Origin: Lachnospiraceae bacterium
GTDB lineage: Bacteria; Bacillota; Clostridia; Lachnospirales; Lachnospiraceae
Direction: 5' to 3'
Length of the DNA: 64,000 nucleotides
Assembly: GCA_017436865.1 (NCBI GenBank)
Contig: JAFSCH010000031.1
Span: 1-64,000, forward strand
Part shown: piece by piece, positions 57,235-64,000 of the stretch
Position numbering within the stretch: position 1 is the stretch's first letter
Layout: each line of letters begins with the position of its first letter
Translations under genes and position numbers: made by a program
Notes under the pieces: model-generated
Told to the model about the DNA's origin: nothing
Database searches by the model: none
The model's input: only the letters and a program-made list of their open reading frames with translations

Positions 57235-59655
57235 ATGTTAGCACCATTAAGTTGGATTAAAGAATATGTTGATATCGACATTACACCACAGGAATTACAG
57301 GATAAGTTATTCTCTTGTGGTTTTGAGGTTGAAGAATTATACGAAGTAGGAAAGGACATCAGCAAGGTTGTTGTTGGTCATGTTTTAACATGTGAAGCCA
57401 TTCCTGATACTCATTTACATGTATGTCAGGTAGATTGTGGTGAGCATGGACAGTTCCAGATTTGTTGTGGCGCAGATAACGTTGTTGCAGGTGGAAAGTT
57501 CCCAACAGCTCTTGTTGGCGCAACAGTTTATGCAACAGCAAAGGATCATAAGACAATAGAAGGTGTTATGACAATTGGAAAAGGTAAGCTCAGAGGCTAT
57601 GAGTCCTTTGGTATGCTTTGCTCAGGTGTAGAACTTGGTGTAAGCGAAAATATGTATCCAGGTGCAGGTTATAACGGATTGTTAGTGCTTCCAGAGGATG
57701 CGGAAATCGGAGCAGATGTTAAGCCTATTTTAGGTCTTGATGACTGGATGTTTGATATTGCAATTACAGCAAATCGTCCTGACTGCCAGAGTATTTATGG
57801 TATTGCAAGAGAAGTTGCAGCTGTATTAGAAAAAGAAGTAAAGACTCCTGATTTAAGTTATACAGAATCAGATGCAGAGTTAGCAGGATTTAAAGTTTCT
57901 GTAGATTGTCCTGACATTTGTCCAAGATATAGTGCTCATTATGTAACAGATGTTAAGATTGGTGAATCACCTGCATGGATGAAGCGCAGATTAGCATTAG
58001 TAGGTATTGAGGCTATTTCTAATGTGGTAGATATTACAAACTATATTTTAAAGGAATTAGGACAGCCAATGCATGCATTTGATTGCTCTACAATCGAAGG
58101 TAATGCAATTAATGTCAGAAGAGCTGCTGATGGTGAAAAGATTGTTACTTTAGATGAGCAGGAATTAACACTTACCAAAGAAAATATGGTAATTTGTGAT
58201 GGTGTGAAGCCAGTTGCATTAGCCGGTGTTATGGGTGGTTTAAATTCTGAAATTCGTGATACAACAAATACTGTTTTATTTGAGGCTGCAAAGTTTGCAC
58301 GTGACAATATCAGAAAGACTTCCAGAGCCGTAGGAAAGCGTTCTGATTCCAGCGCACGTTATGAAAAGGGCGTTGATGAATATGCAACTGTTATGGCAAT
58401 GAAGAGAGCACTTCACTTAATGGAAGAATTAGGCTGTGGTAAGGTTGCTCGTACACATGTTGATGTAAATACAGGAAATAGTGTAGAACCAAGAGAAGTA
58501 ACAGTAAGCATTAATAAAGTAAATAAATGTTTAGGTATTCAGGTACCAAACGAAGATATTCTTCGTATTATGAATAACCTTACATTTGCACCAAAGATTG
58601 ATGGAGACAACTTGATTTTACAGGTTCCTGCATTCCGTGAAGATATTGAAAATTATCAGGATGTTGCAGAAGAAGTAATTCGTCTCTATGGTTATGAGAA
58701 TATTGTTCCTACATTTATCGCTTCTGCACAGGTTACAAATGGTGGATTGAATTTACAGCAGAAGACAGAAGCAAGATTAAAGAATGCTCTTTGTGGTGTA
58801 GGTGCTTATGAGTGTATTCATTATTCATTCTTCTCTCCTTCGGACTTAGATTTATTAAGACTTCCTGAAGATGCAGTAGAACGTACAGCAATCAGAATTA
58901 TGAATCCAATCAGTGAAGAATTATCTTTGATGAGAACAACTTTGGCGGCATCTATGATTAATGCGGTTGTTCGTAATCAGAAGAAGGGGAATTTGGAAGG
59001 AAGATTATTTGAAATCGGTAATGTATTTATGCCAAAGAGTCTTCCATTGACAGAATACCCAGATGAAAGAACAAAGCTTTGTGTTGGTATTTTTGGTGAA
59101 AAGGAATCCTTCTATACGATGAAGGGCATTGCAGAGAAGATTGCAGAAACATTACATGTAGAGTTCAAATATAGCAATACAAGCAACACATTTATGCATC
59201 CATACCAGACAGCAAGCATTAGCTGTGAAGGTGTAGAGATTGGTTACTTCGGTAAGCTTGCTTATGATATTGCAGAGGATTGTGATCTTCGTACACCAAT
59301 GTATCTGTTAGAGATTGACTTAAAGCTTGTATCACAGTGGTATGGTAAGAAGCCTGTATTCGAGCCATTACCTAAATTCCCAGAGGAGCAGAGAGATTTG
59401 GCAATCGTTGTCGCTAAGAACATTACCTGTGGTGAACTTGAAGAAGCAATGAAGGAAGCTTGTAAGTATATTACAAAGATTACTTTATTCGATATTTATG
59501 AAGGTGAACAGATTGCTGCAGACCAGAAGAGTATGGCATTTACAGTTGTATTTACTCCAAAGGATGAAGCATTTACAACAGAGTCTGTCGATGCATTTGT
59601 AAAGAAGATATTAAAGCAGTTAAATAAGAAATTTGGTGCTGAATTAAGAAGCTAA
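57235..59655 (+). CDS. pheT: Phenylalanyl-tRNA synthetase beta subunit
   Basis: An 806-residue subunit with tRNA-binding EMAP/OB domain (about 40-150), B3/B4 editing domain (about 215-385, ELGQPMHAFDCSTIEG), B5 and core (about 400-680) and the C-terminal ferredoxin-fold anticodon-binding domain (about 710-806, LPKFPEEQRDLAIVVAKNIT). Together with PheS it forms the alpha2-beta2 enzyme. GAAAGGA precedes the ATG; a terminator follows. Confidence 0.97.
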   Translation: MLAPLSWIKEYVDIDITPQELQDKLFSCGFEVEELYEVGKDISKVVVGHVLTCEAIPDTHLHVCQVDCGEHGQFQICCGADNVVAGGKFPTALVGATVYATAKDHKTIEGVMTIGKGKLRGYESFGMLCSGVELGVSENMYPGAGYNGLLVLPEDAEIGADVKPILGLDDWMFDIAITANRPDCQSIYGIAREVAAVLEKEVKTPDLSYTESDAELAGFKVSVDCPDICPRYSAHYVTDVKIGESPAWMKRRLALVGIEAISNVVDITNYILKELGQPMHAFDCSTIEGNAINVRRAADGEKIVTLDEQELTLTKENMVICDGVKPVALAGVMGGLNSEIRDTTNTVLFEAAKFARDNIRKTSRAVGKRSDSSARYEKGVDEYATVMAMKRALHLMEELGCGKVARTHVDVNTGNSVEPREVTVSINKVNKCLGIQVPNEDILRIMNNLTFAPKIDGDNLILQVPAFREDIENYQDVAEEVIRLYGYENIVPTFIASAQVTNGGLNLQQKTEARLKNALCGVGAYECIHYSFFSPSDLDLLRLPEDAVERTAIRIMNPISEELSLMRTTLAASMINAVVRNQKKGNLEGRLFEIGNVFMPKSLPLTEYPDERTKLCVGIFGEKESFYTMKGIAEKIAETLHVEFKYSNTSNTFMHPYQTASISCEGVEIGYFGKLAYDIAEDCDLRTPMYLLEIDLKLVSQWYGKKPVFEPLPKFPEEQRDLAIVVAKNITCGELEEAMKEACKYITKITLFDIYEGEQIAADQKSMAFTVVFTPKDEAFTTESVDAFVKKILKQLNKKFGAELRS

Positions 59656-59670
59656 ATAGGATGTGAAAAG

Positions 59671-59710
59671 GAGCTGTTTTCGGAAGAAATTCCGGAAATG
59701 GCTCTTTTTT
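59671..59710 (+). terminator. Terminator after pheT
   Basis: GAGCTGTTTTCGGAA pairs with TTCCGGAAATGGCTC (some G-T pairs, GAAA loop), followed by six T. Confidence 0.88.
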
Positions 59711-59798
59711 CAGGTTTTATATTTCTTTTGTTTTTTTACTTTTGGTGATATAATACTACATAATTTGAGATTGTAAGATAGCAGGAAGGGGAACATAT

Positions 59799-60512
59799 AT
59801 GTATCAGATTGCCATCTGTGATGACGAAAGCAGAATACTAAATGACATCTATACAAAGGTTAGAACATGTTTTGAGGAACAGGAGATACAGGCAGAATAT
59901 TTTTGCACGGAAGATTCTAAGGTGATGATGGAGTATTTGCGAACAAAACCAGTGGATGTATTGTTTTTAGATATTGATATGCCATATTTTAGTGGGATGG
60001 ATATTGCGGCATATTTGAATGAGAATAAGCTTCAGACAATATTGGTATTTGTAACAAGTCAGGAAGCATTGGTTTATAAAACATTTGCTTATCGACCATT
60101 TGGATTTATTCGAAAAACATATATGGATGAAGAATTAGATGAATTGGCGGAAAGAATCAAGAAAGAGCTAAATGATAGAAAACAAGACTTGATAATCAGC
60201 AAGGGACAAGAGGTTATCAGAATCTTAATTCAAGATATTTTCTATATTGAGGCAGAAGGCAATTATCTTAATATTTATACTCTAAATGACACAATTAGAA
60301 TAAGAGAAACGATGACCAACATGGAAAATGAGCTCGGTGGAAAGGGATTCATCAGATGCCATAAAGGGTATTTGATTAATGCAGAATATATGGGAAAGCT
60401 AAGAAGTACAGAAATTGACCTGCAATGTGATGGTGTTAGTAAGAGCGTTCCTGTTGGAAGAAGTTATGAAAAAGAGGTACGTAGAAAAATTATGGAATTT
60501 ATCCGTACTTAG
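59799..60512 (+). CDS. LytTR-family response regulator (AgrA/VirR-like)
   Basis: A 237-residue regulator: receiver (about 1-120; CDDESR, phosphoacceptor Asp58 in VLFLDIDMPYFSG, Thr in FVTSQEAL, Lys in IRKTYMD) and LytTR DNA-binding domain (about 135-235; ILIQDIFYIEAEGNYLNIYT, RCHKGYLINAEY). GCAGGAAGGGGAA precedes the ATG. Paired with the kinase 16 bases downstream. LytTR regulators often govern peptide signalling, bacteriocins or transporters. Confidence 0.93.
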   Translation: MYQIAICDDESRILNDIYTKVRTCFEEQEIQAEYFCTEDSKVMMEYLRTKPVDVLFLDIDMPYFSGMDIAAYLNENKLQTILVFVTSQEALVYKTFAYRPFGFIRKTYMDEELDELAERIKKELNDRKQDLIISKGQEVIRILIQDIFYIEAEGNYLNIYTLNDTIRIRETMTNMENELGGKGFIRCHKGYLINAEYMGKLRSTEIDLQCDGVSKSVPVGRSYEKEVRRKIMEFIRT

Positions 60513-60528
60513 AAAGAGAGAAACAAAC

Positions 60529-61311
60529 ATGAATTTATTGATTTGTATTCTTGTATTATTTGTCATTCTTTTCCTTTTTCTGTTTTTAAGAGAAATGGAT
60601 AAAAGGAAACAGGAGATGCAAAAACAGAAAGATATAGATAAAATACTGACGAAGTATATTGCAGATAATATAGACATGGAAAAGAAATTGGCGGATATGC
60701 AATATGACTATGAAAAGCAACAGGATATGGCGGAAGAAGTTCGAAAAATTCAAGAACAGATAAGGGCATTAAAGCATGATATGAAGAATCATACACTTGT
60801 GATTCTCTCTTATTTGGAGGAAAACAGAGTAAAAGAAGCCAAGGACTATGCAGGAGAAATTTTAGATAAGCTTAATAAAATGTATACCTATGTTAATGTT
60901 GGAAACTCTTTGCTGAATTATATCATGAATAATAAGTTATCCATGGCAAAATCTCAGGGAGTGGAAATTAAAGCAGAAATTGAAAATTTAGCATTTGATT
61001 ATATGGATAGCGTAGATTTTTCAGCGTTATTGAATAATATGCTGGATAATGCCATTTTAGGAGCATTAGAATCCTATGATAAGAGACTGGAAGTACAGAT
61101 TATGACAAAGAAGGGATTCGATATTATTACGGTGAAGAATAGTATTGATGAATCAGTACTAGAAAAAAATCCGGAATTTGTTTCAACCAAGGAAGAACCG
61201 GGACATGGTTATGGTATGAAACAGATTCGAGGTATTGTAGACAAATATCATGGTGCCATTGATATTTATGAAAAAGGTAATATGTTTATAGTAAGTATTA
61301 TGCTGGGGTAG
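60529..61311 (+). CDS. AgrC-like sensor histidine kinase with minimal membrane part
   Basis: A 260-residue kinase from ATG 60529. One N-terminal helix (about residues 2-20) is all the membrane portion, followed by a coiled coil. The phosphoacceptor His lies in QIRALKHDMKNHTLVILSYL (SPOB_a-type), and the HATPase domain has NNMLDNAILGALESYD and GHGYGMKQIRGIV. AgrC proteins usually have six helices; this short form cannot sense a peptide in that way. A longer frame from 60415 lies inside the regulator gene. GAAAGAGAGAAA precedes the ATG. Confidence 0.88.
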   Translation: MNLLICILVLFVILFLFLFLREMDKRKQEMQKQKDIDKILTKYIADNIDMEKKLADMQYDYEKQQDMAEEVRKIQEQIRALKHDMKNHTLVILSYLEENRVKEAKDYAGEILDKLNKMYTYVNVGNSLLNYIMNNKLSMAKSQGVEIKAEIENLAFDYMDSVDFSALLNNMLDNAILGALESYDKRLEVQIMTKKGFDIITVKNSIDESVLEKNPEFVSTKEEPGHGYGMKQIRGIVDKYHGAIDIYEKGNMFIVSIMLG

Positions 61312-61347
61312 ACATAAATTGTTGTTTATCACAGATAGTTTGTTGTT

Positions 61348-61382
61348 TATCCCACATGTATTGCAGTGTGGGATATTTTTTT
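61348..61382 (+). terminator. Terminator after the LytTR two-component genes
   Basis: TATCCCACA (61348-61356) pairs with TGTGGGATA (61367-61375), then seven T. Confidence 0.9.
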
Positions 61383-61424
61383 GTAAGGTTTCTTAAGAAA
61401 CTAGTGTGAAAAGAGGTGAAGCTT

Positions 61425-62336
61425 GTGATTGTACTGAAAAATATATCGAAAAAGCTGCAGGAAAAAGCAGTCTTATATGATATATCCTTTCATATCTCTC
61501 CTAATGAGAATGTAGGAATTATTGGTTTGAATGGGGCTGGTAAGACAACTTTATTAAATGTAATGGCAGGAATAATAAAACCAGATAGTGGATTTATCAG
61601 AGTAGGAGGAGTTGAAAACGTAATTGAACATAAAGAGGTTTTGAGGGATGTGACATATGTGTCAGGTATCAAAACGCAATTATGGACAGATATTAGGATA
61701 AAAGATTCTTTTGCTCATTGCATACAGATGTATCGGATTTCAAAAGAAGATGCAATGAATCGGTTTAAAGAGCTGGATAAGGTATTTGAAGTTCATAAAT
61801 TTTTACAGCAGTTACCTAGAGACTTGTCGCTAGGGGAAAGAATGCGCTGTGAATTGGTCTACGCGCTTCTTGCGAAACCAAAGGTTTTATTGATTGATGA
61901 GGCAATGATTGGTTTGGATGTTTCGCACAAATATAAGATTATGCAATATTTTTCAAGGCTCAGAAAAGAAAAGCAGATGACTATAATTTATACGAGTCAT
62001 AATTTGCAGGACGTAGAAAAATTATGCGATCGAATAATTTTGATTAATCACGGAAGAATTATTTTTGATGGTAGCGTGGATCGAATTATGAAGGAATTTT
62101 CTCCGTTATACCAGATGGAAATAAAGATAGGAGAATGCCTTCCGGATTTGGAAGATTTGCCTTTTGAGAGAATTCGTATAGATAGTGATAAAATCAGTAT
62201 TATATATGATAAGCAAAAGATAGATACGGCACAGATATTAAAACACTTACTTGAGAAATGTAAGTTACAGGATATGCATCTGTATGAACCTGATTTAGAG
62301 GGAACAATTAAGAAAATATATGCGAGGGAAGAATAA
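61425..62336 (+). CDS. ABC transporter ATPase (first of two)
   Basis: A 303-residue ATPase with Walker A GLNGAGKTT, signature LSLGERMRCELVYALL, Walker B LLIDEAMIGLD and His in YTSHNLQDVEKL. Walker B reads DEAMIG rather than DEPTIG. It and the next ATPase form an apparent heterodimer. GTG 61416 is in frame, but AAGAGG at 61411-61416 suits GTG 61425. Its stop abuts the next gene's ATG. Confidence 0.92.
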   Translation: MIVLKNISKKLQEKAVLYDISFHISPNENVGIIGLNGAGKTTLLNVMAGIIKPDSGFIRVGGVENVIEHKEVLRDVTYVSGIKTQLWTDIRIKDSFAHCIQMYRISKEDAMNRFKELDKVFEVHKFLQQLPRDLSLGERMRCELVYALLAKPKVLLIDEAMIGLDVSHKYKIMQYFSRLRKEKQMTIIYTSHNLQDVEKLCDRIILINHGRIIFDGSVDRIMKEFSPLYQMEIKIGECLPDLEDLPFERIRIDSDKISIIYDKQKIDTAQILKHLLEKCKLQDMHLYEPDLEGTIKKIYAREE

Positions 62337-63308
62337 ATGGGATATATGATTGAGGTAGAAGGACTCAAAAAGTACTATAAAATTGCAAAACGTGACAAAG
62401 GATTAATGCAGACAATGCGAGGTCTGTTTAAACGAAAATATGAAATCAGGAAAGCGGTTGATGATATAAGTTTTCAAATTAAAAAAGGTGAAATTGTAGG
62501 TTTCATAGGACCGAATGGAGCCGGAAAATCGACTACGATTAAGATGCTGTCAGGAATCTTATATCCTGATGAAGGAAAATTAGGAGTGAATGGATTTGTT
62601 CCATATAAGCAAAGAAAACAATATGTAAAAAATATTGGTGTTGTTTTTGGACAGAAAACGCAGCTTAATTGGGATTTGCCGTTAATTGAAAGCTTTGAAT
62701 TGATGAAATTTATCTATAAAATACCGCAGGAAAAGTATGAGGAGAACTTACATAAGTTTGTAAAACTGTTAGATATGGAAGATTTTATTAATCAGCCGGT
62801 TAGACAGTTATCGTTGGGACAAAGAATGCGAGGCGATATTGTTGCAGCACTTCTCCATTCTCCGGAAGTTGTATTTTTTGATGAGCCAACTATTGGATTA
62901 GATGTGGTAGCGAAGGAAAAGATAAGAGGTTTTATCAAATACATGAACAAAACAGAGCAGACTACGATTATTTTTACAACACATGATATGCAGGATATAG
63001 AAAAGGTTTGTGACAGGCTGATTATCATTGACTCCGGAAAAAAGGTATATGATGGAAGTATTGATGAAATCAAAACAAAGTATGCGTATTCAAAAACGGT
63101 GGAAATGTTATTAGAGGATGGAACGAAACAGGTACAGACCTTTGATGTTCGAAAGGTACCGATGAATGAAGTGATGGAGAAACTATTTGCACAATATCAT
63201 ATTAAAGATATAGCAATTTGTGAACCGGAAATTGATGCAATTATTCGTGATATATACGAAGGAAGAGTTCTGTTGGATACCAATAGCATAGGGGGTGTTC
63301 ACGCATGA
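62337..63308 (+). CDS. ABC transporter ATPase (second of two)
   Basis: A 323-residue ATPase with Walker A GPNGAGKST, signature LSLGQRMRGDIVAALL, Walker B VVFFDEPTIGLD and the His switch in TTHDMQDIEKV. It has the N-terminal extension (KRDKGLMQTMRGLFKRKYEI) seen in the NatA-like ATPases that pair with ABC2_membrane_6/DUF990 permeases. It overlaps the permease by four bases (ATGA). Substrate unknown. Confidence 0.93.
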   Translation: MGYMIEVEGLKKYYKIAKRDKGLMQTMRGLFKRKYEIRKAVDDISFQIKKGEIVGFIGPNGAGKSTTIKMLSGILYPDEGKLGVNGFVPYKQRKQYVKNIGVVFGQKTQLNWDLPLIESFELMKFIYKIPQEKYEENLHKFVKLLDMEDFINQPVRQLSLGQRMRGDIVAALLHSPEVVFFDEPTIGLDVVAKEKIRGFIKYMNKTEQTTIIFTTHDMQDIEKVCDRLIIIDSGKKVYDGSIDEIKTKYAYSKTVEMLLEDGTKQVQTFDVRKVPMNEVMEKLFAQYHIKDIAICEPEIDAIIRDIYEGRVLLDTNSIGGVHA

Positions 63309-64000
63309 GAACCTATTTGGAATTTGCATTCAAGAAGTTTCAAAATAAGATGACCTATCGGTTAGACTTTTTCATGGGAATTGTGAATATGTTTATTACA
63401 ATTGTTGTGTATCTTTGTATTTACAGGGCATTATACGCAGAGGCTACAGAAGTGGATGGTATTTCTTTTGCAATGGTTGCAACCAGCTTTGTAATTTCCT
63501 TAGGTTTATCCAGTGTATTCGAATATAATGAAATGTTTCTGCAGGATAAGGTGCATGATGGTAGTATCACTAATGAATTTTTAAAACCCGTAAATTTTTC
63601 ATTACGGTTGTTGGCAGAGAATATGGGGGAAGCTATTTTCAAACTTGTATTCCATTTTCTTCCGGCATTGTTGCTTACGATGGTTTATACAAAGCTTTGC
63701 CCTCCTAAGAGTTTAGGACATCTTTTGCTTATGCTCGTGAGTGTTTGTTTTGGTTATCTGATTCAATGGCTTATTGGTTTTATCGTACAGACATGGAGCT
63801 TTTGGCTATTTAGTGTGTGGGGAATCATGACAATTAAAAATGTAATTGTAAGGGTTTTGTCTGGAACGTTGTTGCCGATATGGTTTATGCCATCTGTAAT
63901 GAAAAAAATAATTGCATGGACTCCTTTTGAATCTATATATTTTATACCGGTTCAGATATATCTTGGAGAAATACAAGGGATTGAACTTTGGGAGAAACTG
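63305..64000 (+). CDS. ABC-2-type permease (ABC2_membrane_6/DUF990-like), cut by the window end
   Basis: 232 codons are visible, with no stop before the edge. It has at least five hydrophobic helices. The start MRTYLEFAFKKFQNKMTYRL and the conserved HDGSITNEFLKPVNFSLRLL fit the DUF990 permease group that works with two NatA-like ATPases. The family is commonly associated with export of peptides or lipids, but the substrate is not known. A second permease probably lies beyond the edge. Confidence 0.85.
   Translation, partial: MRTYLEFAFKKFQNKMTYRLDFFMGIVNMFITIVVYLCIYRALYAEATEVDGISFAMVATSFVISLGLSSVFEYNEMFLQDKVHDGSITNEFLKPVNFSLRLLAENMGEAIFKLVFHFLPALLLTMVYTKLCPPKSLGHLLLMLVSVCFGYLIQWLIGFIVQTWSFWLFSVWGIMTIKNVIVRVLSGTLLPIWFMPSVMKKIIAWTPFESIYFIPVQIYLGEIQGIELWEKL

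Overview
The window looks like chromosomal DNA from an anaerobic, AT-rich member of the Clostridia, most likely Lachnospiraceae. The grounds are the rnfCDGEAB gene order, a biotin-dependent Na+-pump decarboxylase cluster, an ATP-type PEP carboxykinase, SpoIID- and SleB-like proteins, T-box control of pheST, and a strong bias toward + strand genes. I cannot name the species. I see no rRNA, tRNA, CRISPR array, prophage or transposase. The content is mostly conserved housekeeping genes, with a few accessory genes and several dispersed palindromic repeats.

Layout. 1-9.4 kb: rpsU, a CmpB-like membrane protein, two D-Ala-D-Ala carboxypeptidases, a metallophosphoesterase, scpA/scpB, then a signalling pair (a TetR-type regulator fused to a histidine phosphotransfer domain, followed by a single-domain receiver), uridine kinase and an ion-transporter-superfamily permease. 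9.6-15.2 kb: a five-gene decarboxylase/transcarboxylase cluster (acyl-CoA carboxyltransferase, lipoprotein-OadG, biotin carrier, OadB, OadA-like). 15.3-21 kb: TetR and RpiR regulators, a flavoprotein, cmk, ispH and rpsA. 21-26 kb: an orphan cheR, a repeat-rich gap, an Lsa-type ABC-F gene behind a leader with an attenuator, and a minus-strand RNase H-like nuclease. 26.2-31.4 kb: the Rnf complex. 31.6-37.2 kb: a Lon-like protease, a GH25-type membrane protein, a minus-strand AP2/HNH-like protein and a SleB-like hydrolase. 37.3-46.8 kb: thrC, deoC, an M24 peptidase, pckA, cls and aroA. 47-52.4 kb: a membrane GGDEF protein, a 78-residue protein carrying the OadB sodium-site motif, and an OmpR-type two-component system. 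52.6-55.4 kb: a probable 6S RNA, spoIID and a YihY-type protein. 55.5-59.7 kb: a T-box leader and pheS-pheT. 59.8-64 kb: a LytTR/AgrC-type two-component system and an ABC exporter whose permease runs off the window.

How the genes work together. The decarboxylase cluster, PEP carboxykinase and Rnf are consistent with energy metabolism around oxaloacetate/pyruvate and an ion gradient. The most interesting items are the TetR-HPt fusion with its adjacent receiver, which implies a phosphorelay acting on a one-component-type DNA-binding protein; the free-standing OadB-motif microprotein; the mutually exclusive terminator/antiterminator before the ABC-F gene; and at least two families of short hairpin repeats in the gaps.
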